Below, piece by piece: positions 43,428-52,099 of a stretch of DNA of 64,000 nt (its first letter is position 1; each line of letters begins with the position of its first letter). Origin of the DNA: Devosia rhodophyticola (GTDB taxonomy: Bacteria; Pseudomonadota; Alphaproteobacteria; Rhizobiales; Devosiaceae); the NCBI RefSeq assembly GCF_028816475.1, contig NZ_CP118247.1, positions 1,488,001-1,552,000 on the forward strand, in the 5' to 3' direction. Both the position numbers and the translations under genes were made by a program. The notes under the pieces were generated by a model, which saw only the letters and a program-made list of their open reading frames with translations, was not told where the DNA came from and searched no databases.

Positions 43428-44945
43428 TTGCTGCTTGATAGTCTCAAACATCGTCTGATCGTTTCCTGCCAACCGGTAACGAGTGGTCCTATGGACAATG
43501 CGGAGGCCGTTGTAGGGTTTGCGCTGGCGGCCGAGGTCGGTGGCGCATCGGCATTGCGAATTGAATCAATTGCGTATCTCAAAGCAGTTCGCCCGCGCAC
43601 CAAATTACCAATCGTGGGCATAGTAAAACGCGACCTTGACGATAGCCCTATTCGCATTACCCCCTACATTGACGATGCCGTTGGCCTTTGCGAGGCGGGG
43701 GCCGATATTGTGGCGTTTGATGCCACCGACCGGGTTCGTCCCGCAACAATCAGCGCACTGATCGTGGCAATCCACGGGCGTGGGAAGCTGGCCATGGCCG
43801 ATTGCTCCTCGCTTGACGACGCCAAGGCGGCGCTGGCGGCAGGCGTTGACTGCATCGGCTCAACCCTTTCAGGATATGTAGGCGGAACGGTTCCGGACGG
43901 TCCGGATTTTGAGTTGATTGAGGCGATGCAGGCACTAACGCCCTATGTGATTGCGGAAGGCCGGATCAAATTTTTGGACGACGCAACCCAGGCGTTGCGG
44001 CGCGGCGCGCATGCGGTTGTTGTCGGTTCTGCCATAACGCGCACCGAGCATGTAACCGAATGGTTTGAGCACGAAGTCGCGCGGACCGCGCGGGCGCTCA
44101 AAAGCCCCGTTTTGGCCATTGATATTGGCGGCACGAAAATTTTGGCGACATTGATCACCAATGGCCGTGCTGGCGCCGAAATGCAGATCGCGACAGATCG
44201 CAAGGTCGGCCCGGATCATTGGATTGCCGAGGTTGCCGAAGCGGTTAAATCCTGGGGCGGGCAGTATGGCTCGGTTGGTTGCGCTGTCACCGGCCTGATT
44301 GACGACGGAGTTTGGTCGCCACTGAACAAATCGACGCTCAATATTCCCGAACGGTTTCCGCTTGTTGCGCGGCTCGCTTCAACATTTGGCGTCCCGGCAT
44401 TCGCGGCCAATGACGCGCAATCGGCGGCGTGGGGCGAGTTCAGACATGGTGCGGGCGCTGGCCAAGACATGGTTTTTTTGACTATTTCGACGGGCATTGG
44501 CGGTGGCATTGTGGTCAATGGGCGTTTGCTGGGCGGTTTGGCCGGGCATTACGGCATTTTGCGATCGCCCTCGACAAACAAAAGCTTGCCAATTGAAGAC
44601 GAGGTCTCGGGGCGCTGGATTGCCGCCGAGGCGGAGCGGGCCGGACATCGGGGCGACGCGGCCACGGTTTTCGTCGCCGCGCGCGCCGGAGAAGCTTGGG
44701 CAGACGCAATTATTGCCAATTCGGCCAGCACGGTCGCCCTGCTCTGCCAAGATATTCAACTCACTCTTGACCCGCAGCGGATCGTTGTTGGCGGCGGCAT
44801 TGGCTTGGCCGACGGTTATCTGGACCGGGTCCGTGCCGCCCTGCCCGACTTAGGGCCGCGCTGCAAACCCCAAATCGTGTCGGCCCGCTGTGGCCGGCAC
44901 GCAGGCGCCATTGGCGTTGCTGAACTTGCTGCCACAGCACTTTGA
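43428..44945 (+). CDS. Fused N-acetylmannosamine-6-phosphate epimerase and ROK kinase (NanE-NanK)
   Basis: A 505-aa two-domain protein. Residues 1-225 are a NanE TIM barrel with catalytic Lys67 (IVGIVKRD) and Glu177 (VIAEGRI). Residues 228-505 are a ROK kinase with the phosphate loop AIDIGGTK and active-site Asp in FAANDAQSAA. The ROK zinc signature (CxCGxxGCxE) expected after GHYG is absent. The start is TTG 43428, with GACAGAGG seven bases before it; no ATG is in frame nearby. The fusion would phosphorylate ManNAc and epimerise it to GlcNAc-6-phosphate, linking to the NagA/NagB-like genes. No sialic acid lyase gene is present. Confidence 0.88.
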   Translation: MLLDSLKHRLIVSCQPVTSGPMDNAEAVVGFALAAEVGGASALRIESIAYLKAVRPRTKLPIVGIVKRDLDDSPIRITPYIDDAVGLCEAGADIVAFDATDRVRPATISALIVAIHGRGKLAMADCSSLDDAKAALAAGVDCIGSTLSGYVGGTVPDGPDFELIEAMQALTPYVIAEGRIKFLDDATQALRRGAHAVVVGSAITRTEHVTEWFEHEVARTARALKSPVLAIDIGGTKILATLITNGRAGAEMQIATDRKVGPDHWIAEVAEAVKSWGGQYGSVGCAVTGLIDDGVWSPLNKSTLNIPERFPLVARLASTFGVPAFAANDAQSAAWGEFRHGAGAGQDMVFLTISTGIGGGIVVNGRLLGGLAGHYGILRSPSTNKSLPIEDEVSGRWIAAEAERAGHRGDAATVFVAARAGEAWADAIIANSASTVALLCQDIQLTLDPQRIVVGGGIGLADGYLDRVRAALPDLGPRCKPQIVSARCGRHAGAIGVAELAATAL

Positions 44946-44962
44946 CGTAAGGAAGGGAACAA

Positions 44963-46297
44963 ATGTCAAATACTGCAAAATTCAAACTCTCAACGCTGGC
45001 GGTGCTCGCTGCCGCTCTCATGTCTTCAGTAACCGCCGCACAAGCAGCGGTCACCGTGCTGGGTTGGCCTGGCGGATCAGAAGAAACCGCGCTGCGCGCG
45101 GTTGTGGACGACTATAATGGCCAAGCCAACGTTGCCGACGCCGACAAAGTCGAACTCCTGTTTTTCTCGCGCGACGGCTTTTACGACAAATTGCAGGCCG
45201 ATATGGCCGCAGGCTCCGATGCGTTCGATCTCAACTTGCTCGCCACTTATGCCATTGGCCGTTATGCGCCATATATGGAACCTGTGGATCTTGGCCCCGA
45301 CGCTGTGACCACATTTGGCGACTCTGTGCTCAAGACAATGCAATTTGATGGCAAGCAATATGGTGTGCCGACCGATTTGTCGCTGCACTTCATGTACTAT
45401 CGCAAAGACCTAGTTGCGGCGCTGATGGCCGACGATGCGGCAAAAGCCAAATATGCGGAAATTAGCGAAAAATATCTTGGCAAAAAACTTGAACCCAAAG
45501 ACCCCAATGATTGGACATGGGACGATTGGGCCGCCACAGCGCTCTATTTTTCCAAGGACGTGAACGCTGAAAGCCCTGTGCGCTATGGCACCGTGCTGCA
45601 AATGAAGAATCTTTTGTTCAACATGATGGTGTTCCAATCTTTGCCGCGCTCTTATGGCGGGGACTGGATGGATGCGTCTGGCGCGATTACCGTTGATTCC
45701 GACGCCTATCGCACCGGACTTGAGATGTACAAAATGCTCTATGACGCGGGCGCTTCGCCTCGGGATTCATTGAGCTATGAGTATGCTGAAACCAACGCCG
45801 CGTTTGGTTCTGGACAGACAGCGACCGCCCTACAGTGGAATGCGGCGGCGGGCGAGCTAACCGATCCCGAGAAGTCCCCGGCGGTTGCGGATAACGTTGG
45901 CATTGTTGCCCCACCGGCTGGTCCCGACGGTCGCGCAGACCATATTCACGGCCTTGGCCTTGGCCTGAACAAAAACGCCAAGAACAAGGAAGGCGCAATC
46001 AAGTTCCTGAAATGGATGGCCACCGAAAGTGCGGCTCTCGACTATGCCAAAAATGGTGGTTCACCGGCGCTCGCACCTGCTGTGGTCGCTAAAATTGCTG
46101 CTGAGCGGCCTGACCTCGTCCAATTGGGTCAATTTGCCGATGCCTATGGCTATGTCATGACCGGCGGAACGTCGGCCAAGGCGTTGTCGGTCTATGAATT
46201 GCAGGCCAAGGAATTCACCGGATATTGGTCCGGCCAGCAGACCCTGGACGAGGCCCTGGCTAGAACCAAGGCTGGCATGGAAGAGTTGTTGAAGTAA
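44963..46297 (+). CDS. Sugar ABC transporter substrate-binding protein
   Basis: A 444-aa family-1 solute-binding protein with a signal peptide (about 1-28, ending TAAQA) and GWPGGSEETALRAVVDDYN after it. AAGGAAGGG precedes the ATG, 17 bases after the kinase stop. It is unrelated in detail to the binding protein at 33-34 kb, so the two importers probably take different ligands. A hairpin follows the gene. Confidence 0.92.
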   Translation: MSNTAKFKLSTLAVLAAALMSSVTAAQAAVTVLGWPGGSEETALRAVVDDYNGQANVADADKVELLFFSRDGFYDKLQADMAAGSDAFDLNLLATYAIGRYAPYMEPVDLGPDAVTTFGDSVLKTMQFDGKQYGVPTDLSLHFMYYRKDLVAALMADDAAKAKYAEISEKYLGKKLEPKDPNDWTWDDWAATALYFSKDVNAESPVRYGTVLQMKNLLFNMMVFQSLPRSYGGDWMDASGAITVDSDAYRTGLEMYKMLYDAGASPRDSLSYEYAETNAAFGSGQTATALQWNAAAGELTDPEKSPAVADNVGIVAPPAGPDGRADHIHGLGLGLNKNAKNKEGAIKFLKWMATESAALDYAKNGGSPALAPAVVAKIAAERPDLVQLGQFADAYGYVMTGGTSAKALSVYELQAKEFTGYWSGQQTLDEALARTKAGMEELLK

Positions 46298-46311
46298 GTT
46301 TTTACAATGAG

Positions 46312-46338
46312 ACGGGCGGTCCCGTGATCGCCCGTTTT
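46312..46338 (+). terminator. Attenuating hairpin after the binding-protein gene
   Basis: ACGGGCG (46312-46318) pairs with CGCCCGT (46329-46335), followed by TTTT. Placed between the binding-protein and permease genes, it would allow a higher level of binding protein than permease, a common pattern in importer operons. Confidence 0.65.
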
Positions 46339-46469
46339 CGGGATTTTCTGAGGCTTCAAAAGCCATTAGCAAATGGGCCGAACGGGCCGCCATGCCTTTA
46401 TGCGCCAGTGCCTTGCCCCCCGCCCCTTCTGACGCTTGCGGGCGCGCCTATTTTGTTACGGACACAGCA

Positions 46470-47345
46470 ATGAACTCGATAAAAAACCTCGACTGGAAGT
46501 TGTTGAACACCCCGTTGGTGGTGTTCCTGCTTTTGTTCCTTGGTTTTCCAGTGATCGTTAATCTGTACTATTCGCTCTCCGAAGTCAGTTTTCAAACGCT
46601 ACGCGCGCCCGAATTGACCGGATTTGGCAATTACCTAACGGTTCTGACGGACCCCGCATTCTGGCAGGCCAGTTGGTTCTCGTTGCGGTTTGGCGTCGTC
46701 ACCGCTGTGGCGGAATGTGCATTGGGGCTGTGCCTCGCCATATTTCTGGCACCGCTCATTGAAAAGCATTCGGCGCTAATGGCGCCCCTGATGTTACCGC
46801 TCATGGTGGCACCGGCCATGGTGGGGCTTATGTATCGCCTGGTGCTGCATGAATTTGTCGGGCCGGTGCCGTATTATCTTTATGAGTGGTTTGGCAATAG
46901 TCCGTCGTTTTTGAACGCCGAAAGTGCGTTTTGGACGCTTTCAGTTGTCGAAACGCTGCAATGGACGCCGTTTGCGTTTTTATTGTTTTATATGGCCTAT
47001 GAGGCCATTCCTGATGAGGTGCGGCAAGCGGCACAAATTGATGGAGCGGGACCCTTTCAACGATTGTTTTACATCGATTTGCCGCTGATGGCCCCAACGC
47101 TGATTATCGCGGCTTTCATTCGGTTTATTGATGGGTTCAGGGTGTTTGACAATGTTTATACCCTAACGGGATCTGGCCCCGGCGGTTCGACGACATCGCT
47201 GCCAATTTATATCTATGAGGCTTTTTTCAAACAGGGCGCAATTGGCAAAGCAGTTGCCGCCTCCGTCGTGTTGTTTCTCGCATCATTTTCTGTGTTGTTC
47301 GGACTTAATTGGTTGTCTGGTCGCCGCAAAGGAGCCACCAAATGA
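46470..47345 (+). CDS. Sugar ABC transporter permease (MalF-like)
   Basis: A 291-aa membrane protein with about six helices and an EAA loop (VRQAAQIDGAGPFQRLFYID). ATG 46470 fits the family start, with no strong ribosome-binding site. The 3' end overlaps the next permease by four bases. Confidence 0.91.
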   Translation: MNSIKNLDWKLLNTPLVVFLLLFLGFPVIVNLYYSLSEVSFQTLRAPELTGFGNYLTVLTDPAFWQASWFSLRFGVVTAVAECALGLCLAIFLAPLIEKHSALMAPLMLPLMVAPAMVGLMYRLVLHEFVGPVPYYLYEWFGNSPSFLNAESAFWTLSVVETLQWTPFAFLLFYMAYEAIPDEVRQAAQIDGAGPFQRLFYIDLPLMAPTLIIAAFIRFIDGFRVFDNVYTLTGSGPGGSTTSLPIYIYEAFFKQGAIGKAVAASVVLFLASFSVLFGLNWLSGRRKGATK

Positions 47346-48163
47346 TCAATTTTCTCCGGTGGATCGTTTTTGGGATTGCCGCCCTTGCGCTTAACTTTCC
47401 GGTCATTGTGACGTTAATCACCTCATTTAAGAGCGCCAAGGAACTCTCAACCAATCCCGGATTCTGGATTAATCAGCCGACGCTCGACAACTATGTCAGT
47501 GTGCTTCAGGTCACCGACCGGTTGAATATTTTTGGCTATTTGGGCAATTCCCTGGTCGCGGCCCTAATCGGGACGACACTGGCGCTCGTATTGGCGGTAC
47601 CTGCCGCCTTTGCCATTGCCAGAGGCGAGATTGGCAAGCGCCTGCTGCTGCCGACCATTGTCAACCTTCGGGCGGTGCCACTCATCATTTTTGCGATTCC
47701 GCTTTACATGATGTTTCAATGGCTCGGCCTGCTCGATACCCAGATCGGCCTTGGCTTGATTTTGACAATTGTGAACCTGCCTCTGGCGCTGGTCATCTTG
47801 GTCAATGCCATTTCGGAATTGCCAATTGAGCTTGACGAGGCCGCTAGAATTGATGGTGCAAATACCTTTCAAATATTGTCGCGGGTGATTGCGCCAGTGT
47901 GTCGGCCCGCAATTGTAACCAGCTTCATTTTTGGTTTTATCACCGCGTGGAACGAGTTTTTGTTCGGGTTAATGTTGACCACCAGTAAGGCTGTACCGAT
48001 GACGGTGGGGGCGTCGTTTTTCTTTGCCGCCTCCGGTGGGGGCGTGCAGTGGGGGTTGGCGTCGGCGGTGATGATCGTTGGGGCGCTACCGCCAATGCTG
48101 CTCGGGCTGATTATGTACAAGCAAATTTCGGGTTCAATGACAGCAGGTGCGGTTAAGGGCTGA
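47342..48163 (+). CDS. Sugar ABC transporter permease (MalG-like)
   Basis: A 273-aa membrane protein with about six helices and the EAA motif (DEAARIDGANTFQILSRVIA). It begins at the ATGA overlap. No ATPase gene follows; the operon ends with a terminator hairpin at 48172, so the complex needs an ATPase from elsewhere. Confidence 0.91.
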   Translation: MINFLRWIVFGIAALALNFPVIVTLITSFKSAKELSTNPGFWINQPTLDNYVSVLQVTDRLNIFGYLGNSLVAALIGTTLALVLAVPAAFAIARGEIGKRLLLPTIVNLRAVPLIIFAIPLYMMFQWLGLLDTQIGLGLILTIVNLPLALVILVNAISELPIELDEAARIDGANTFQILSRVIAPVCRPAIVTSFIFGFITAWNEFLFGLMLTTSKAVPMTVGASFFFAASGGGVQWGLASAVMIVGALPPMLLGLIMYKQISGSMTAGAVKG

Positions 48164-48171
48164 TAAATAAA

Positions 48172-48196
48172 GCGGGCAGAGAATTGCTCTGCCCGC
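48172..48196. terminator. Bidirectional terminator hairpin
   Basis: GCGGGCAGAG (48172-48181) and CTCTGCCCGC (48187-48196) form a perfect 10-bp stem with a 5-nt loop between the convergent permease gene and the 44-aa gene. Confidence 0.7.
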
Positions 48197-48202
48197 GATA
48201 GC

Positions 48203-48337
48203 CTATTTGTTTTTGCGCTTACTCGGCTCGGGCGCGTTCGATCCTGCGACCAAGCCGCTGACCGAGGCGGCCGCCAGGCTTTGCTTCTGTTTCTTTTTTG
48301 GCTGCTTACGCAGTCTGTCATCCGTACGTTTGGCCAT
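48203..48337 (-). CDS. Small lysine-rich protein (44 aa), unknown
   Basis: A clean minus-strand gene from ATG 48337 to TAG 48203. The protein is strongly basic: MAKRTDDRLRKQPKKKQKQ, a neutral middle (SLAAASVSGLVAGS), and a basic end (KRKNK). GGAG lies about nine bases before the ATG, and a terminator hairpin follows directly. Such tiny basic proteins may bind nucleic acid. I do not recognise a family. Confidence 0.6.
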   Translation of the reverse strand: MAKRTDDRLRKQPKKKQKQSLAAASVSGLVAGSNAPEPSKRKNK

Positions 48338-48422
48338 GTTTCACGTCTCCAGATAGCTCGCAACTGTTCAGGCGAGCAATTTGTGGGGAGCGGTTCCGCG
48401 GCGCGGATCCACCGGTCTCATT

Positions 48423-48453
48423 GCCCTGGTCAGATTATCGTGCTGACCAGGGC
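48423..48453. terminator. Hairpin after the first Rnk-like gene
   Basis: GCCCTGGTCAG (48423-48433) and CTGACCAGGGC (48443-48453) form a perfect 11-bp stem with a 9-nt loop, downstream of the Rnk-like gene that ends at 48500. No T run follows, so it is a stable hairpin of terminator-like placement. Confidence 0.55.
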
Positions 48454-48499
48454 GCGATTCCGGTTTGGGACCGTCTCCAGGTCGGCGGTGAAATGATGT

Positions 48500-48931
48500 T
48501 CATCGTGCGGCACTCCCGGCCGTGGTGAACACACCGTCGGCCTCCGGCTGAAACAAAACCATTTCGAGCTCCAGCGCCTCGCATTGTTCGGGATCATGGG
48601 AATTGACGGCAAATATTTGCCTCTCGCGCATGCCCAACAGGCCCAGGCCGCGGGATGACTTGATGGAGAGAACGGGCTCCTGGCTGCCCCAGCGGCGATG
48701 AAGCAGCAGTTTGTGCTCAAGGGGACGACCGCCATTGACCCGATATCGAACGAAACTGCCAAAAGTGGCAAGATCGGGATCGACATCAATCAACTCAACG
48801 ATCGAGGCATCATCGAGTTTTTGCTGCAGCTGGTCATAATAGGCGGCGGAGCCCAACCCACCTTGTCTTGCCAACCCGGTCAATATGGCATGATCCCGAA
48901 CGGTGAGCATGGGACGCGCAGAAGTGATCAT
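48500..48931 (-). CDS. Rnk/GreA-C-like regulator, paralogue 1
   Basis: A 143-aa protein with an N-terminal helical part (MLTVRDHAILTGLARQG) and a GreA/GreB C-terminal-like (FKBP-type) domain: GSFVRYRVNGG, then a late GLLGMRERQIF loop in place of the usual GxxxxGLRxGQ. Rnk-type proteins bind RNA polymerase without the long GreA coiled coil. ATG 48931 is preferred to an upstream in-frame start, but its ribosome-binding site is weak. It is the most divergent of four neighbouring paralogues. Confidence 0.75.
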   Translation of the reverse strand: MITSARPMLTVRDHAILTGLARQGGLGSAAYYDQLQQKLDDASIVELIDVDPDLATFGSFVRYRVNGGRPLEHKLLLHRRWGSQEPVLSIKSSRGLGLLGMRERQIFAVNSHDPEQCEALELEMVLFQPEADGVFTTAGSAAR

Positions 48932-49213
48932 GGATATCTCGCAAATAGGTCGGCCGTCGCGAAATCGAGGCCGCAATCGCGCCGATCCTGGGGAATGGTA
49001 CGGGTGAATATTACTTGGCCCGGCTCTTGCGCTATGCAAGTAGCCGGTCCAGGTCAGAAGCCCGTAGTCCGGCTTTTACGCTCCTCTTTGAGGAACATTA
49101 TCAATGACATAGCCATATCAAAACATGTTTGGGTCAATGTTCGACCTTTGCAACTTGACGGCTGATCACACACGCCGGAACGATGCCGGTCAGGTTTTCA
49201 GCGCCGACACGTT

Positions 49214-49612
49214 TCAGACGTGCTCCTCATTGCGAACCGAGTGCACCACAACCTCGTGCGCCTTTCCATTTCGGTTGGTCCACTTCATTGTCTGCCCGGC
49301 GCGAAGGCCGAGGATTGCCGTACCGAAGGCGGAAAAAATGGAAATGCTATTCGGTGGGTTTTCGCCCGGGAAGGCAAGGCGCAGGATTTGCGGCTCGCCC
49401 CCGTCAATGCTGGCCACTGCGGCAGACCCCATCCGCACCACATCATGCGGCAGCAGTCGGTCACTGATGACCCTGGCGCGGTCCAGCTCGTAGAGCAGAT
49501 CGTCGGCTTCGTCAGCGCTGTGGTTGACACCACCCAATGCCAGAACGACGAGGTCATGACGATCCGCTTCCCCTACAACGATGGGGGGCAGGCCAAAATC
49601 GAAGAATCCCAT
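49214..49612 (-). CDS. Rnk/GreA-C-like regulator, paralogue 2
   Basis: A 132-aa Rnk-type protein: helical N-terminus with LYELDRARVISD, then the FKBP-like domain with DVVRMGSAAVA and the signature FGTAILGLRAGQTMKW. AGGAGG lies five bases before ATG 49612, the best translation signal of the four. It lies 45 bases downstream of paralogue 3, so the two are probably co-transcribed. Confidence 0.85.
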   Translation of the reverse strand: MGFFDFGLPPIVVGEADRHDLVVLALGGVNHSADEADDLLYELDRARVISDRLLPHDVVRMGSAAVASIDGGEPQILRLAFPGENPPNSISIFSAFGTAILGLRAGQTMKWTNRNGKAHEVVVHSVRNEEHV

Positions 49613-49657
49613 ATTATCCTCCTGATAAAAGTACCAACACCATTCACCCGTTGACCA

Positions 49658-50158
49658 TCATGCAGCGCTTGGTCCCGGATCGTCATTCCCGCCATATGGC
49701 GATGCCACCCACTTCGGCTTGGCCAATTCGTGCCGCGGCACGAACTGGATAGGCGCCGGCGCGCGTTTTTGCTCGGGTTGATATGGCACGGCTTCGACAT
49801 GCAACTGCTCTACGGACCCGTCGCGCCGTACGGCGGCGACGGTTTGACCAACGGCGGCGCCAATCAGCGCCAGGCCTCTGGGCGAGGCCAAAAGCATGGT
49901 CATGCCGTATACCTCTTCGGCCGGGCCCCTGACCAGGACGCGCTCGTCGAGGTGCATGGGACCGATACCAAACCGCACGCGGCTTTTGAGGGTGACGATG
50001 TCGGCCGGAATATCCGTGGGAAACACCACGGTCGCGGCTGAAAGCTTGCGCCGCAGAATGTCGGCCGCTCCGACAAAAGGCTCGGTCCACTGCTGAGACA
50101 TGGCCTCAAGCACAGCAAAGTCGTTCGAGGTCAGAATGACAGGCAGGTGATAGGTCAT
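49658..50158 (-). CDS. Rnk/GreA-C-like regulator, paralogue 3
   Basis: A 166-aa protein with the same layout, here with an added C-terminal tail rich in Pro and Lys (about 130-166). The core signature is SPRGLALIGAAVGQTVAAVR. CCGGAGC precedes the ATG. A long inverted repeat (50196-50232) lies just upstream, between it and paralogue 4. Confidence 0.82.
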   Translation of the reverse strand: MTYHLPVILTSNDFAVLEAMSQQWTEPFVGAADILRRKLSAATVVFPTDIPADIVTLKSRVRFGIGPMHLDERVLVRGPAEEVYGMTMLLASPRGLALIGAAVGQTVAAVRRDGSVEQLHVEAVPYQPEQKRAPAPIQFVPRHELAKPKWVASPYGGNDDPGPSAA

Positions 50159-50195
50159 ATTCGGGCTCCGGAAAAAAGGTTGTCTCGCAGCGACA

Positions 50196-50232
50196 CCCCT
50201 GATCCGAAGGCATAACCTTACTGGATCAGGGG
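50196..50232. terminator. Long inverted repeat between Rnk-like genes 3 and 4
   Basis: CCCCTGATCC (50196-50205) and GGATCAGGGG (50223-50232) are a perfect 10-bp inverted repeat. The 17-nt loop itself holds a short AAGG/CCTT pair, so an extended stem can form. It may end the transcript of paralogue 4 or regulate paralogue 3. Confidence 0.55.
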
Positions 50233-50280
50233 ACAGGTCCTGTCTTGAGTTTGCCGAATGACTGAAGCGCGGTGTTTCAC

Positions 50281-50694
50281 TCAGGCGTCCTCGGGCACAT
50301 CTGCGAGATGGATCACCGACAACACTGTCAGGACGTTGTTGCGTCCATCACGGGTCTCCCAGGTAATGGACTGTCCGGTTCTGAGCCCGATCAGCGCCGC
50401 ACCAACAGGCGTGAGTACCGACACCCTGCCCCGGGAAATATCCGCCTGAACCGGATAAACCAGCTCCACGCTCACCAGATCATCCCGGTCGGTGCGGTAC
50501 TGGACGCGTGAGCCCATGCGAACGATATCCTGGGGTAGTTTGGCGTCGGGCACGATACGTGCGCGCTCGATCTCGGCCATGAGGCTGTCAGCCGCCGGGG
50601 ACATGGCACCGCTACCGCCGGCCGCCAACGCCAGCAGCTGTCGGTGCTCTGATTGAGCGATAGTAATTTGTGGTCTAAGAATTCGTTTGCGCAA
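50281..50694 (-). CDS. Rnk/GreA-C-like regulator, paralogue 4
   Basis: A 137-aa Rnk-type protein: LMAEIERARIVPDAKLPQDI and then the FKBP-like core with IVRMGSRVQYR and TPVGAALIGLRTGQSITWE, the closest of the four to the canonical signature. I start it at TTG 50694, because GGAG lies six to nine bases upstream; no ATG is available. A TTG further upstream (50730) has no such site. Confidence 0.8.
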   Translation of the reverse strand: MRKRILRPQITIAQSEHRQLLALAAGGSGAMSPAADSLMAEIERARIVPDAKLPQDIVRMGSRVQYRTDRDDLVSVELVYPVQADISRGRVSVLTPVGAALIGLRTGQSITWETRDGRNNVLTVLSVIHLADVPEDA

Positions 50695-51787
50695 GATGCT
50701 TCTCCATTTGCAGCAAGGCAATCCAGTCAAGACCTGATGGCCGACTAACTATACCCGTTCAATGATGCTGAAATTACCTGGATCCCTAAACTTGACATGC
50801 GATGGCATGCCCAAGTTTAGGGCAACTATCCTGCGACCGGCGTGGCCCGGCGCACAACTGTGTGGAGGAAGTTGAATATCTGGCTCATGCAATCAAGATA
50901 GGGGCAAGAAAATTAAAGTCAAGTGAAACCAGAGGGAGTCTTGGGTGTGGTTTGAATTTTAGATTCGTCGAAACGATTGCAATAATATTTCGGATACTAA
51001 AAACTTGTCACGCCCAAGTTATTATCAATACCAATACACCGATTAGCTGAAGGCGAGGCATTTTGTCTCTGAGACATAAATACTCTCTATCTTGATTATT
51101 CCTCCGCGCTGGCCAAGTAGGGTGTTGGTGCCCTTGGCGGCATCGCGAAACTTTCATTAGATAGTTCCCACATTGGGGAACTGGAGGTAAATAATGCTGA
51201 CGCTCAGGTCCTGTCGTTCTTGCGCAGGGTCCCGTCCACGTGCTGCGGTAAGTTGCCCATGGTGTCTTCGAAGCTACTCCTGGGACCAGGTTGGTACCGG
51301 CGGTGGCGTCGCAAGCCCATTTCCCTCAAAAGAGGCGGGCGAAAGCCGCCGTTCATTCGGCCGCCCGCGGCATTGAACCCTTGCCGATTGAGCGTGCGTC
51401 TCGAGGCTCGTCCAGAAGCGGTTCACAAGTTTCTGCGCTCCATCTTCAAGCAATTCGAAGCAATTGCGCGGCAGTAGTAGAATCGACCAGTATGGCGGAA
51501 CCGGGCCCTATGAAAATGGACAAAAATTTCCGAGAACCAGTTCCTGAGAATCTTCGGTCGAAGTCAGTCCATCGCGGACCCGGCGGCCGCTTTACAATAG
51601 CGGATTCATAAACGCGCTAGCAGCTTTCCTGAAAACCGTCACAAGCGCCCGCTGATCTAAGGCGCTGGCCGCAAGGCCCTGCCCACATAACCAGATACGC
51701 TCAAGACCGAAAGGTGGACAAAGGGGTGGATTGAAAATCCTTCCACCCACCTATGCCATTGAACCAACACGCTAATTTGTAAAAAAA
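50695..51787. other. About 1.1 kb without a confident gene beside tRNA-Leu
   Basis: No recognised gene. The part around 50860-51060 is clearly more AT-rich and contains a weak reading frame (see 50802-51050). A 39-codon frame at 51492-51611 is possible but unsupported. A GGGTGGA/TCCACCC hairpin lies at 51724-51748. The place, at the 3' side of a tRNA gene, is typical for island insertion, but I see no integrase and no duplicated tRNA end. Confidence 0.5.
50802..51050 (+). CDS. Doubtful AT-rich reading frame
   Basis: An 82-codon frame whose second half (VEEVEYLAHAIKIGARKLKS and on) uses AGA, ATA, TTA and AAA codons, unlike neighbouring genes. A GTG inside it (near 50861) has a purine-rich sequence after rather than before it. 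No family is recognised. It may be foreign DNA or non-coding. Confidence 0.2.
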   Translation: MACPSLGQLSCDRRGPAHNCVEEVEYLAHAIKIGARKLKSSETRGSLGCGLNFRFVETIAIIFRILKTCHAQVIINTNTPIS

Positions 51788-51872
51788 ATGGTGCCCAGAA
51801 GAAGACTCGAACTTCCACACCTTGCGGTACACGGACCTGAACCGTGCGCGTCTACCAATTCCGCCATCTGGG
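51788..51872 (-). tRNA. tRNA-Leu (anticodon CAG)
   Basis: The minus strand folds as a class II tRNA. GCCCAGA pairs with the 3' acceptor strand TCTGGGC, the D loop contains TTGGTAGA, the anticodon stem CACGG/CCGTG encloses loop TTCAGGT (anticodon CAG), a long variable arm follows, then the T arm with GTTCGAGTC. CCA is encoded. Length is 85 bases including CCA. Confidence 0.95.
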
Positions 51873-52099
51873 CCCATAAAATCCTGCCAAGGGGGCAGAA
51901 CGCATATTGGAGCGTGCGGTTACTAGGGCGGCTGGGGGAGGATGTCAATCGGGTCTGACGGCAATTTGCGGCTTTGGCGGCAAATCGGTGGCAAACTGGG
52001 CCAGCCATTGGCGCAATACCCTCGACAGCGCGGCGGCGCTTGCGTTAGAAGCCTTTTCAAATAATTGTTTTCCCGCCTGATGTTGCCGGAGCCTTTCAG

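Noticed and set aside
50695..51872. Intact genomic island integrated at tRNA-Leu
   Set aside because: No integrase, no direct repeat of the tRNA 3' end and no mobility genes were seen in the adjacent sequence.
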